A stretch of 64,000 nucleotides of DNA from assembly GCF_000403435.2 (NCBI RefSeq), contig NZ_KE159712.1, positions 1 to 64,000 of the forward strand, given 5' to 3'. The position numbers were made by a program, and so were the translations under genes. Source of the stretch: Oscillibacter sp. 1-3 (GTDB taxonomy: Bacteria; Bacillota; Clostridia; Oscillospirales; Oscillospiraceae). This document shows, one piece after another, positions 48,666-57,143 of the stretch. Position 1 is the stretch's first letter; every line of letters starts with the position of its first letter. Under the pieces are notes generated by a model, which did no database searches, was not told the origin of the DNA, and saw only the letters and a program-made list of their open reading frames with translations.

Positions 48666-50231
48666 ATGCACAAAAATCTGCCCAGGACCACCGAGCGGAC
48701 GGAGCGGCGCATCTCCGCCGCCACCAGCATCGGCATGTGCGCCCTGACGGTGATCGCCCAGATCGCCACCACCCTGTTTCTGACCCATTTCCTGCAGGAG
48801 AAGGCCACCTATGTCTACTCCGTTTTGGAGCTGGCCGGCGTCATCGTGGCCATCCGGGTCTACCAGCGCCCCGGCAGTCCCACCTACAAGCTGGCCTGGA
48901 TGTGCCTTCTGCTGGCCCTGCCGGTATCCGGCATGCTCCTCTTCTGCCTGTGGGGCGGCACCCATCAGGCCAAGAGCCTGAGCCTGCGCAGCATCCCTCT
49001 CATCCCCCTGCGGGAGGGCCAGCGCCTTGCCAGCGAGAAAAATCTGGCCCAGCTGCGCCGCCAGTCCCCGGCCTGGGGGCGGCTGGCCGCCTATCTCCAA
49101 AAGCGTGGCTTCATCCTCTACCGGGACACGGACGCCCAGTATTTCGGAGACGGCGCCGCCTTCTTCGAGGACCTCATCGCCCACCTGAGCCGGGCGGAGA
49201 CGTATATCTTCCTGGAGTACTACATTCTGGCGGAGGGCCAGCTGTGGGACCGGATCTTCTCCGTTCTGCGGGAACGGGCCGCCGCCGGCGTGGAGGTCTA
49301 TATCATCTTCGACGACTTCGGCAACCTGACCCGCCTGTCCGACGAGACATTGCAGGCCATCCAGAACGCCGGAATCGAGGTGGAGGTGTTCAACCCCGTC
49401 CACCGCTATGTCAGCCGCATCTACTTCAACTACCGGGACCACCGAAAGATCGCCGTGGTGGACGGGCACTACGCCTGGACCGGCGGCATCAACCTGGCGG
49501 ACGAGTACGCAGGTCTGGTCATCCGCTTCGGCCACTGGAAAGACAGCGGCGTGCGGATCGAGGGCGCGGGAGCCTGGGGCTTTGCCGCCCAGTTCATCCA
49601 GATGTGGCAGATGATGGGCCGCACCCTGCCCAACGAGGAGGATTACTACCGCTCCCGCCACCAGATGCCCCAGTCCTCCGGCTTCTGCCAGCCCTTTACA
49701 GACGGCCCTCTCAATAACCCGGACAACCCCATTGAGGAGACCTATCTCCAGCTGATCTCCTCCGCTCAGCGGATGCTGTATATCACCACCCCCTATTACG
49801 CCGTGGAGGAATCCATGCAGAAGGCCCTGTGCATCGCCGCCGATGCGGGGGTGGATGTGCGCCTGCTGATCCCCGGTATTCCGGACCACCACAAATTCAC
49901 CTATATGGTGGCGGAAACCTACTGGGGAGAACTGCTGAACCACGGCGTAAAGATCTACAAATACACCCCCGGCTTCCTCCATGCCAAAAGCGTCTTGGCA
50001 GACCGGGAGACAATGCTGATCGGCAGCACCAATATGGACTACCGCACCTTTCAGCTGCACTATGAATGCGGCGTGCTTTTGTATCATATGCCGGTGGTGG
50101 AGCAGCTGATGGAGGATCTGGACCGCATCATGGCGGAGAGCACCCTTTATACCATAGAGGACTGGAATAACCGGGATCTCTTCCGGAAAATATTCTCCTC
50201 CCTCTTCCGGCTGGGAGCGATATGGCTGTGA
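48666..50231 (+). CDS. cls: Cardiolipin synthase
   Basis: A 521-aa phospholipase-D-type cardiolipin synthase that joins two phosphatidylglycerols at the membrane. Two N-terminal transmembrane helices (about 15-35, 45-62, with a further stretch near 80-97) precede two HKD motifs: HRKIAVVDGHYAWTGGINLADEY (about 260-282; H-x-K-x4-D) and HAKSVLADRETMLIGSTNMDYRT (about 438-460). The two motif halves are at the expected spacing. GAGGAGG lies 9 nt before the ATG. It stands alone with its own promoter. Confidence 0.95.
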   Translation: MHKNLPRTTERTERRISAATSIGMCALTVIAQIATTLFLTHFLQEKATYVYSVLELAGVIVAIRVYQRPGSPTYKLAWMCLLLALPVSGMLLFCLWGGTHQAKSLSLRSIPLIPLREGQRLASEKNLAQLRRQSPAWGRLAAYLQKRGFILYRDTDAQYFGDGAAFFEDLIAHLSRAETYIFLEYYILAEGQLWDRIFSVLRERAAAGVEVYIIFDDFGNLTRLSDETLQAIQNAGIEVEVFNPVHRYVSRIYFNYRDHRKIAVVDGHYAWTGGINLADEYAGLVIRFGHWKDSGVRIEGAGAWGFAAQFIQMWQMMGRTLPNEEDYYRSRHQMPQSSGFCQPFTDGPLNNPDNPIEETYLQLISSAQRMLYITTPYYAVEESMQKALCIAADAGVDVRLLIPGIPDHHKFTYMVAETYWGELLNHGVKIYKYTPGFLHAKSVLADRETMLIGSTNMDYRTFQLHYECGVLLYHMPVVEQLMEDLDRIMAESTLYTIEDWNNRDLFRKIFSSLFRLGAIWL

Positions 50232-50339
50232 GCCTTCAAATTGAATTCAATTTCCCGCCGGGAGCGGAGAGAGCAGGCGCTTTGCCCCCGGACCTCTTAT
50301 TTCCTTTTTTGATCTCTTTCCAATCAGGAGAAAACCGCC

Positions 50340-51218
50340 ATGTCCCGTGAACTTACCCCCCGGGAGACTGCCGAGCGCAGTCTCATCAAGACCTACCGAA
50401 AGTCCCTCTGGAATCCCTTTATCGCCGCGGTGAAGCGGTATGAGCTGGTCTCCCCCGGGGACCATATCGCCGTGTGCATCTCCGGCGGCAAGGACTCCAT
50501 GGCGCTGGCAAAGCTCATGCAGGAGCTGCAAAGACACACGGACCAGCCCTTCTCCCTCACTTTTCTGGCCATGGACCCGGGGTACAACCCCGCCAACCGG
50601 CAGCTGCTGGAGGCCAACGCCGAGGCTCTGGGCGTTCCCCTCACCGTATTTGACAGCGACATCTTTAACGTAACTACCCAGGTGGAGAAAAATCCCTGCT
50701 ACCTGTGCGCCAGGATGCGCCGGGGCTGCCTGTATGCCCAGGCCCAAAAGCTGGGCTGCAACAAGATCGCCCTGGGGCACCACTTCTCCGACGTCATCGA
50801 GACCACTCTTCTGGGCCTGTTCTACGGCGCCCAGCTCCAGGCCATGCCCCCCAAGCTCCACAGCAAAAACTTCCCCGGCATGGAGCTGATCCGGCCCCTG
50901 TACTGCGTCCACGAGGACGCCGTCACAGCCTGGAAAAATTACAACCAGCTGCGGTTTCTCCAGTGCGCCTGCCGCTTTACGGAGGCCCGCGACGCCTCTG
51001 GCGACGGCATCGGCGAAAGCAAGCGCCAGGAGATCAAGCTGCTGCTGCGGCAGCTGAAGCGGGAGAATCCCAACATTGAAAAAAGTATCTTCCGCGCCAT
51101 CCACGGCGTTCAGCTGGACACCTTCCCCGGCTTCAAGTACCGCGGAAGCGCCTATTCCCTTTTGGATGTCTATAATTCAGGCGCCGCCCTTCCCCAAAAC
51201 GGCGCCGGACAGGAGTGA
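50340..51218 (+). CDS. TtcA-like ATP-dependent tRNA sulphuration enzyme
   Basis: A 292-aa PP-loop ATPase of the TtcA/TtuA type. The PP-loop is CISGGKDSMALAKLM (47-61); a CYLCARMRRGCLYAQA segment (about 121-136) gives the CxxC pair, and a further Cys pair lies at FLQCACRFTEA. These three Cys hold a 4Fe-4S cluster in TtcA, which makes 2-thiocytidine-32 in tRNA. The LGHHFSDVIETTLLGLFYG helix is typical. The C-terminus carries the usual NPNIEKSIFRAI region. The exact tRNA position modified is inferred. Its end lies 5 bp before the Sel1 gene, so they may be cotranscribed. Confidence 0.88.
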   Translation: MSRELTPRETAERSLIKTYRKSLWNPFIAAVKRYELVSPGDHIAVCISGGKDSMALAKLMQELQRHTDQPFSLTFLAMDPGYNPANRQLLEANAEALGVPLTVFDSDIFNVTTQVEKNPCYLCARMRRGCLYAQAQKLGCNKIALGHHFSDVIETTLLGLFYGAQLQAMPPKLHSKNFPGMELIRPLYCVHEDAVTAWKNYNQLRFLQCACRFTEARDASGDGIGESKRQEIKLLLRQLKRENPNIEKSIFRAIHGVQLDTFPGFKYRGSAYSLLDVYNSGAALPQNGAGQE

Positions 51219-51223
51219 TATAT

Positions 51224-53596
51224 ATGGATTACTATCGCTGCGAAAATCCGGACTGCGGCTTTGTGGCCGAACGCGAGGAGCCGGATGTCTGTCCCCGCTG
51301 CGGCGGCACGTTCTTTGTCGCCCTGAACGAGGAGGAGATGACCGCCGGAGACTGGGTCTCCATGGGCAACCGGGCTGTGGACGAAAAGCGGGAGACCGAC
51401 GCCCTGGCCTGCTATCAGCGGGCGGCGGCCCTGGGAGATCCTCTGGGCCTGACCAACCTGGGCTGGTGCCTGGAGGCAGGCATTGGCGTGGAGGCGGACC
51501 CCAAGCAGGCGGTACTGCTGTACGCCCAGGCCGCCTCCCAGGAGTACATGCCCGCCCTGACCAATCTGGGATACTGCTATACATACGGCATCGGCGTGGA
51601 GACCGACGAGGCCAAGGCCCTGGAGTGCTTCCAGAAGGGCGCGGAGCAGGGCTTTCCCCGGGCCCAGTTCCTGCTGGGTGAGGCCTATCGCCGGGGCGCC
51701 GGCACGGAGGCGGATGACGCCGAGGCCGCTAAGTGGTACCAGTCCGCCGCGTGGCTGGGATACCCGGCTGCGCAGACGGAGCTGGGCCGCTGCTTTGAGT
51801 TCGGCAGCGGCGTGGAGGAGGATCTGGAGCAGGCGGTGAAATGGTACCGGGCCGCCGCCGAGCAGGGCAGCGCCCCCGGCCAGTGCTGCCTGGGCTTCTG
51901 CTACGAATCCGGCCGGGGCGTGGAGCAGAGCTGGGATGAGGCGGTGAAATGGTACCGCACCGCCGCGGACCGCGGTTATCCCCGGGCCCAGTGCAACCTG
52001 GCCTGGTGCTACGAAAACGGCAAGGGAGTGGAGCGGGACTTCACCGAGGCCGCCCACCTCTACCGCGCCGCCGCGGAACAGGGCTATCCCCGGGGGCTGG
52101 TATGCCTGGGCTTCTGCTACGAGCGGGGCCAGGGCGTTCCCGCCAACAAGACAGAGGCGGCCGCCTGGTACCGCAAGGCCGCCGAGGATGGCGATGAGGA
52201 CGGCGCCTGCTGCCTGGGGTACCTCTACGAGACCGGCGAGGGTGTGGAACAGAGCTGGACCGAGGCGGTAAGCTGGTACCGCAAGGCGGCGGACCTGGGC
52301 CTGCCCCGGGGCCAGTGCAATCTGGCCTGGTGCTATGAGCACGGCGAGGGCGTGGAGAAGTCCCAGGCAGAAGCTTTCCGCTGGTATATGGCCGCCGCGG
52401 AGCAGGGCTATCCCCGGGGCCTCTTCAACGTGGCCCGGGACTACGACTACGGCCTGAGCCAGCCCCAGGACCAGGCGGAGGCCTGCCGCTGGTATCAGAA
52501 GGCCGCCGACGCCGGCTACGCCCCCGCCATGTGCGATCTGGGTGTGTGCTATGAGCGGGGCGAGGGCGTGGAACAGAGCTGGGAGAAGGCGGCGGAGCTG
52601 TACCGCAAGGCCGCCGACATGGGCAATCCCCCCGGCCAGTGCAACCTGGGCTATCTCTACGAGGTGGGCCGGGGCGTGGAGCAGAGCTGGACCGAGGCTG
52701 TCCGCTGGTACAAGGCCTCTGCAGAGCAGGGCTTCCCCCGGGCCATGTGCAATCTGGCCTGGTGCTATGAAAACGGCAAGGGCGTAAACGAGAATCTGAC
52801 CAGGGCCCTCAATTGGTACCGCAAGGCGGCGGAGCGGGGCGACCCCCGGGGCATGTTCTGCATGGGCTACTTCTACAAGCGGGGACAGGGCGTGGAACAG
52901 GACCTGCAGACCGCTGTGACATGGTACAAAAGGGCCGTGGAGGCCGGCTCCCCCCAGGCCATGTGCAACCTGGGCGTATGCTACGAAAACGGCGACGGTG
53001 TGGAGAAAAACCCCGCAGAGGCCGCCCGGCTGTACCGTATGGCCGCGGACAAGGGCGACGCCGCCGCCCAGTGCAACCTGGGCTTCCTGTACGAGGAGGG
53101 CCGGGGCGTGGAGCAGGACTGGACCCAGGCGGCGGCCTGGTACAAAAGGGCCGCCGTCTCCGAGTATCCCAGGGCCATGTGCAGTCTCGGCGTATGCTGT
53201 GAGTTCGGCCACGGCGTGGAGAAGGACGTCAAAGCCGCCGCGGCGTGGTATCACAAGGCGGCGGAGCGGGGCGACCGGACAGCCGCCTGCAATCTGGGGT
53301 ACCTCTACGAGACCGGCGTGGGCGTGGAGCAGAGCTGGACCGAGGCCGTCCGCTGGTACAAGACCGCCGTGGACCAGGAGAGCCCCCGGGCCCAGCACAA
53401 TCTGGCCTGGTGCTATGAAAACGGCAAGGGCGTGGAGCAGGACCTGGCGAAGGCCCTGGAACTGTACCGGGCCGCCGCGGATCAGGGATTCCAGGAGGCC
53501 GTGGAGGCCCTGGAACGCCTCAAGGACGCAAAGCCTGAGAAGAGGGAAAAGGGCGGCTTTTTGAAGGGATTTTTTGGCGGCGGCAAGGGAAAATAA
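51224..53596 (+). CDS. Sel1/TPR-like repeat protein with N-terminal zinc ribbon
   Basis: A 790-aa protein. Residues 1-30 form a rubredoxin-like zinc ribbon (YYRCENPDCGF..VCPRCGG). About 20 tandem Sel1 repeats of 36 residues follow (consensus A-x-x-W-Y-[RK]-x-A-A-[ED]-x-G-x-[AP]-[x]-A-x-[CN]-L-G-x-x-Y-E-x-G-x-G-V), then a basic Lys/Gly-rich tail ending GGGKGK. The repeats are very uniform and the DNA between units is also similar, which suggests recent expansion. Sel1 proteins are scaffolds for protein contacts; no signal peptide is seen, so it is likely cytosolic. AGGAG lies before ATG 51224. It follows the TtcA-like gene closely. Confidence 0.9.
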   Translation: MDYYRCENPDCGFVAEREEPDVCPRCGGTFFVALNEEEMTAGDWVSMGNRAVDEKRETDALACYQRAAALGDPLGLTNLGWCLEAGIGVEADPKQAVLLYAQAASQEYMPALTNLGYCYTYGIGVETDEAKALECFQKGAEQGFPRAQFLLGEAYRRGAGTEADDAEAAKWYQSAAWLGYPAAQTELGRCFEFGSGVEEDLEQAVKWYRAAAEQGSAPGQCCLGFCYESGRGVEQSWDEAVKWYRTAADRGYPRAQCNLAWCYENGKGVERDFTEAAHLYRAAAEQGYPRGLVCLGFCYERGQGVPANKTEAAAWYRKAAEDGDEDGACCLGYLYETGEGVEQSWTEAVSWYRKAADLGLPRGQCNLAWCYEHGEGVEKSQAEAFRWYMAAAEQGYPRGLFNVARDYDYGLSQPQDQAEACRWYQKAADAGYAPAMCDLGVCYERGEGVEQSWEKAAELYRKAADMGNPPGQCNLGYLYEVGRGVEQSWTEAVRWYKASAEQGFPRAMCNLAWCYENGKGVNENLTRALNWYRKAAERGDPRGMFCMGYFYKRGQGVEQDLQTAVTWYKRAVEAGSPQAMCNLGVCYENGDGVEKNPAEAARLYRMAADKGDAAAQCNLGFLYEEGRGVEQDWTQAAAWYKRAAVSEYPRAMCSLGVCCEFGHGVEKDVKAAAAWYHKAAERGDRTAACNLGYLYETGVGVEQSWTEAVRWYKTAVDQESPRAQHNLAWCYENGKGVEQDLAKALELYRAAADQGFQEAVEALERLKDAKPEKREKGGFLKGFFGGGKGK

Positions 53597-53635
53597 ATTT
53601 CGCAAAAAATTGTCTCAGAAAGTTGAAAAAAACTC

Positions 53636-53663
53636 TTGACAAAATATCACTTTTCTGTATAAT
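53636..53663 (+). promoter_or_regulatory. Promoter of tRNA-Gln
   Basis: TTGACA (53636-53641), 16 bp, TATAAT (53658-53663), 30 nt before the tRNA. Confidence 0.85.
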
Positions 53664-53692
53664 AATATCTGTTCGCTGAGGTGAACAGATAC

Positions 53693-53766
53693 AGCGGGTT
53701 TGTGTAAAGGTAGCACAGCAGACTCTGACTCTGTATGTGAGGGTTCGAATCCTTCACCCGCTGCCA
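53693..53766 (+). tRNA. tRNA-Gln (anticodon CTG), CCA encoded
   Basis: Folds as a full cloverleaf: acceptor AGCGGGT/ACCCGCT, D-arm GTG..CAC, anticodon stem GCAGA/TCTGT with loop CTCTGAC giving anticodon CTG at 53725-53727, T-arm GAGGG-TTCGAAT-CCTTC, discriminator G and an encoded CCA. It decodes CAG. A consensus promoter precedes it. Confidence 0.95.
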
Positions 53767-53770
53767 GCTC

Positions 53771-53874
53771 AGAAATTCCCATCGCCGCTCCGTTTCCGAC
53801 TTCGCCGAAAACTGCGCTGTGATGGGAATTTCTTCGCTTTTCACCGCGACTCGCTCCGCTGGACTCGCGGTGGA
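53771..53874. repeat. Inverted repeats behind the tRNA
   Basis: AGAAATTCCCATC (53771-53783) and GATGGGAATTTCT (53821-53833) are a perfect 13-bp inverted repeat with a 37-bp spacer; CACCGCGA and TCGCGGTG (about 53842-53872) form a second hairpin. Neither looks like a typical T-tailed terminator. Confidence 0.6.
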
Positions 53875-53901
53875 GGGGGACGGGAATGCATGTCTTGTCT
53901 A

Positions 53902-53950
53902 AGACCGTTGAAGCCAGTGCAATGCAATGGTTTCAACGGTCTCATTTTTT
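53902..53950 (+). terminator. Terminator downstream of tRNA-Gln
   Basis: AGACCGTTGAA pairs with TTCAACGGTCT, followed by CATTTTTTTAAT. Strong rho-independent form. Confidence 0.88.
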
Positions 53951-54024
53951 TAATATTACAAAAATATAGTAAATTTAGGTATCTGCCGGCATACTGGAAT
54001 TTTCACTATTCCAGTGTTTGAAAC

Positions 54025-54119
54025 TTAGAAGCTGTACCAATGGGCGGCCATGCGCAGATTGGCGAGAAAATTTTTCCGTCAAACTGCGTGCCGCCGCCTA
54101 TTGGCGCACAGCTTCTTAG
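54025..54119. mobile_element. About 93-bp MITE
   Basis: TTAGAAGCTGTACCAATGGG at the left and the inverse of GCGCACAGCTTCTTA at the right give terminal repeats (AGAAGCTGT..CCAAT..GGCGGC on both ends). It is noncoding. A related half copy lies at 16750-16805. Confidence 0.65.
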
Positions 54120-54217
54120 AACGCCTCTTCCCTCTTCATCCTGTCATGCAGTACCTTATCCTCTGGGGCGTGTCCTGCCCGGACAGTCTATATTCCATCA
54201 GCATACGCCGGCCCCAT

Positions 54218-54460
54218 TCATTCTCCTTGCGGGGCAGGCCCCTCTTGGACAAACGGCGTCTGCCGCCTTTGGTCAGTCTGAATTTTGAAGCTGACCGAGG
54301 CGTAATTTACACCGCTGCTGCGGGCAATGGGGCCCAGGAGTATGCCGTAATTGACCCGTATGCCGCTGCTGACGCTATAGATCAAGGAGGCGGCCAGGGT
54401 CATCAGGACGACGGAGCTCCTTTTTCCATCAGTACCTTGGAGAGTCTTTGACATCGTCAT
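54218..54460 (-). pseudogene. Remnant of an MFS transporter N-terminus
   Basis: From ATG 54460 (or 54454) the frame reads a first transmembrane helix of an MFS transporter: SSVVLMTLAASLIYSVSSGIRVNYGILLGP then IARSSGVNYASVSF, the standard helix 1 and loop of oxalate/formate-type MFS proteins. After that the frame turns to unrelated charged sequence and stops at 54218, where a normal MFS would continue for 350 more residues. The downstream DNA up to the MITE at 54119 contains no transporter sequence, so most of the gene is gone. It overlaps the DUF3795 gene end by 32 nt and was probably in that operon. Confidence 0.55.
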
Positions 54461-54704
54461 AATATGCCTCCGGGCCAATTTCCGCAATTCTCTGGTTGAT
54501 CGCAACGTGACGCTGACAGAGATTTTCATCCAATCCAGTATGACCGCAGGGGAACTCCGGGCAGTCGCAGCAGAAATCCACCCGCTTTTCTTGGGCGCAG
54601 GATCGAACTTTGCAGTTTTTATTAAATTTGCATTTTTCCACCCGGCACCCTCCGCAGTGCAGTCCGCAGGGGGCCAGCCGTTCTTTTACATTCGGCGCGC
54701 TCAT
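54429..54704 (-). CDS. DUF3795 domain protein
   Basis: A 91-aa Cys-rich protein of the DUF3795 type. The pattern CGLHCGGCRVEKC (about 13-25), later CKVRSCAQEK and FCCDCPEFPC fits a zinc or iron-sulphur site. Function is unknown. Its ATG overlaps the stop of the thioesterase gene (ATGA). It is at the short end of the family, with a normal C-terminal KDSPRY stop just where the MFS remnant begins. Confidence 0.82.
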   Translation of the reverse strand: MSAPNVKERLAPCGLHCGGCRVEKCKFNKNCKVRSCAQEKRVDFCCDCPEFPCGHTGLDENLCQRHVAINQRIAEIGPEAYYDDVKDSPRY

Positions 54705-55126
54705 ACCGGCTCTTCTTTCTTTGCGGCCGGAATCATCGTGGCCAGCATTTTGGCAGCGGGTTTCCCGCTGTCCGCGTCCGTAACCTCCGCCTCAGTGATG
54801 ACTGGGGAGCTTCCTGCCTTGACGACGGAACCGGCGGCAATGATTTTTCTCCCAGTGACTGGCCGCAGAAGATTGATCTTGAATTCCACAGTCAAGACCT
54901 CCTGCCTCTCCGGAATCACCGTCAGCGCGGTGTAGCCGCAGGTGACGTCCGCGATGCTTGTAACTACGCCGCCGTGAAGAAAGCCCTGCTGCTGAGTGAG
55001 ATCTTCTCGGCGCCGGCAGGAGATTACCACCCTTCCCAGCTCCACAGATTCCAGTTCCGCCCCCAAAAGCGCCAGAAAATTCTGGCGGTCGAAGCTGGAT
55101 CGGATTCGTTCGTACAGCGCTTTCAT
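54701..55126 (-). CDS. PaaI-family hotdog thioesterase
   Basis: A 141-aa hotdog-fold thioesterase. The conserved segment QQQGFLHGGVVTSIADVTCGYTAL (about 48-71) carries the His-Gly-Gly motif with the later Asp as in PaaI and YdiI; the strand EFKINLLRPVTGRKIIAAGSVV follows. It hydrolyses acyl-CoA thioesters; the substrate is not known. ATG 55126 overlaps the YbaK stop (ATGA). Three genes (ybaK-paaI-DUF3795) are thus coupled one after another. Confidence 0.92.
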   Translation of the reverse strand: MKALYERIRSSFDRQNFLALLGAELESVELGRVVISCRRREDLTQQQGFLHGGVVTSIADVTCGYTALTVIPERQEVLTVEFKINLLRPVTGRKIIAAGSVVKAGSSPVITEAEVTDADSGKPAAKMLATMIPAAKKEEPV

Positions 55127-55614
55127 GCCGGCATCCCCTCGTTGGCAAACCAGCCCTTGCACACGTCCACCCACCCGGCGGCACGGGCGTGCTCCTCCAG
55201 CTCCGCCATCGTCAGGCGGATGGTGGCCATGTCCGTTCCGGCGGCCGTGTGAATCACGGAAAACCGCTTGAGGGAAGCGTCCAGATAGATCTCCACGCCC
55301 TTCCGCACCGCGAAGGGGCAGACGCCCCCAGGGGCGTGGCCGGTCAGCTCCTCCACCTGGTCCCAGGGGATCATCACAGGCTTTTGATGAAAGCGGGTTT
55401 TGAACTTGGAGCTGTTTACTTTAGCGTCCCCGGCCATGACCACCATCACCGGCCTGCCGTCCACCAGGAAAGACATGGCCTTTGCAATCTCGGCCGGGGC
55501 ACAGCCGATGACCTGGGCGGCGTGCTCCACTGTGTCGCCGGTCTGCTCCCTCTCCGTGATGCGGCCGGAGAGCCCGGCCTCCTCAAAGTAGGCTTTTACG
55601 GATTCATAAGACAT
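55123..55614 (-). CDS. YbaK/EbsC-type aminoacyl-tRNA deacylase
   Basis: A 163-aa YbaK/ProX-type editing protein that deacylates mischarged tRNAPro. AAQVIGCAPAEIAKAMSFLVDGRPVMVVMAGDAKVN is the core (here in parts: AAQVIGCAPAEIAKAMSF, GRPVMVVMAGDAKVN) with the HAPGGVCPFAV loop. It leads the operon towards paaI-DUF3795. The promoter region faces the LysR pseudogene at 55721, so a LysR regulator once controlled this operon, perhaps; that LysR gene is now broken. Confidence 0.9.
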   Translation of the reverse strand: MSYESVKAYFEEAGLSGRITEREQTGDTVEHAAQVIGCAPAEIAKAMSFLVDGRPVMVVMAGDAKVNSSKFKTRFHQKPVMIPWDQVEELTGHAPGGVCPFAVRKGVEIYLDASLKRFSVIHTAAGTDMATIRLTMAELEEHARAAGWVDVCKGWFANEGMPA

Positions 55615-55720
55615 TTTTTCGTCCTCCTCTTGCGTTCCAGATGGATGTAGTGTACACTATCGCAAGAGATAAGTAAAACGGAAAAGTCTTATAATATCAT
55701 TAGAAAAGGTGATGGTTTTT

Positions 55721-56753
55721 GTGAACCGTTATCTCGCTCTGCAAAAAATCGTGGAGCTGGGCAGCTTCACCCGGGCCGCGGAGGCCCTGGGTTATACCCA
55801 GTCCGCCATGAGCCAGATGATCGCGTCGCTGGAAGAGGAGCTGTCCATTAAGCTGCTGATCCGCTCCCGCACCGGGGCCCAGCTGACGCTGGAGTGGGCG
55901 GAGCTGTACCCCTATGTAGAGCGGCTGGTGTATCAGTATTGGACGGCGCAGGAAAAGGCCGGCGAGATCAAGGGCCTGGAGACCGACGTGGTCCGCATGG
56001 GGACTCTGGCCAGCATCTCCGCCCACTGGCTGCCAGATCTGCTGCGGGACTTTCAATTCCGTTATCCTGCTGTGGAGTTTATGATTCACCAGGGGGACTA
56101 TACATCCCATTCAGGAGTGGATCAAAACCGGGACAGTGGACTTCGGCTTCGTGAATCCCAGAGCCGTCTCCGGTTTGGAAACCCTGGTTTTGAAGGAGGG
56201 CGCTATGCTGGCGGTGCTGCCGGCGGAACACCCTCTGTCGGAGCTGGAGACTGTGCCTCTGAAGCTGCAGGCGAAAGAGCCGTTCATTCTGCTGGAGGAG
56301 GGCCATTATTACGAGCCCCTGAAGGCCTTTCGGTCGCTGGGCGTAACGCCTAACGTCAAATACACCATCCACGACGACTACGCCATCATGACCATGGTGG
56401 AGGTGGGGCTTGGCCTTGTTTGCAAAATGTCGGAATGCCCAACGGCGAGAGATATTTTCGCCAATCAATGCAAATTTTTGCAGGCAGGCTGACGCCCGGC
56501 AAGAAAATTTATCGCAGAGTGCCGGATAAAGATCCACCGTTTGGGCGTTTTGACTTTTTTCAAACAGGGCCTAGGCGTCAGCATCCTGGCGGAGCTGATC
56601 CTGCACCGGACAAACTACCGCCTGGCTCTGAGGCCCACGGTTCCGGCGGTGAGCAGAACCATCGCCGCAGGGTATCGGGACAGGAACAGTCTGCCCATTG
56701 CCAGCAAGTATTTCATTGACAGTTTGGTAAAACGCGCAGAGGAACTGCCGTAA
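55721..56753 (+). pseudogene. LysR-family regulator, broken by frameshift and MITE
   Basis: A LysR gene with a GTG start (AAGGTGA 9 nt upstream): N-terminal helix-turn-helix NRYLALQKIVELGSFTRAAEALGYTQSAMSQMIASLEEEL (in parts: LGSFTRAAEALGYTQSAM). Two lesions exist. First, one extra C in the CCC at 56106-56108 shifts frame: removing it turns GDYTSHSG into GDYTSIQEW, the expected sequence, and the rest reads on as DFGFVN. Second, a 158-bp MITE sits between G-L-G and V-S-I-L in the effector domain (56409-56574), where an intact protein would read MVEVGLGVSILAEL. The remaining C-terminus ends at 56753. No functional protein can be made. Confidence 0.93.
56409..56574 (+). mobile_element. 158-bp MITE, copy B, inside the LysR gene
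   Basis: The element (56413-56570) has ends GCCTTGTTTG and the inverse of CAAACAGGGC, flanked by CTTG (56409-56412) and CTAG (56571-56574). It is the same length as copy A at 13916-14081 and nearly identical in reverse orientation. It adds 162 bp (54 codons) with stop codons inside. Confidence 0.9.
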
Positions 56754-57143
56754 TCTGCCGCAGCGTTTCCATGGCTGAAACACAAAACCCGCGCGGCCCG
56801 GCCTGTCAAGCTGATTTCCGGCATTTCGGATTCACGCAGCGCCAATGACCGCTTAAAAATGCCAAAATCTCCGCTTTTCCGCCGCTCCGCGTCGATTTTC
56901 TTGCGCATACAAGATATACAGGAAACTGGCAGTACCAATTCAAAACCTCCGGCTAAGCCGGAGGTTTTGACTGACTGGCGAAAAATCTCCCGCCGTTTCG
57001 TATTTCGCCATTGATCGAGCACGGCCAGGCAGCGAAATAGAAAGTATGTCATTTGATACTACCAATGCGGAATCTTATCGGGTATACTACGTTAAAATGG
57101 ATTTGTTAATCACAGCCGATGTAAAAGAGAGGTGTACAATTTC
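56754..57143. repeat. Noncoding stretch with hairpin and repeat remnant
   Basis: No gene is supported. It has a perfect hairpin at 56941-56969 (AAAACCTCCGGCT pairs with AGCCGGAGGTTTT). Just after it, TGGCGAAA..TTTCGCCA (56977-57012) resembles the inner part of the 158-bp MITE (TTGGCGAAAACATCTCTCG at 14026-14044), so a decayed relative may be here. The promoter of the next gene must lie in 57040-57110 (TTGATA-N17-TATCGG is one weak candidate). Confidence 0.5.

Noticed and set aside
51224-53596. Regular 108-bp DNA repeats could be taken for a noncoding tandem repeat
   Set aside because: They are the codons of the 36-residue Sel1 repeats in one continuous frame.
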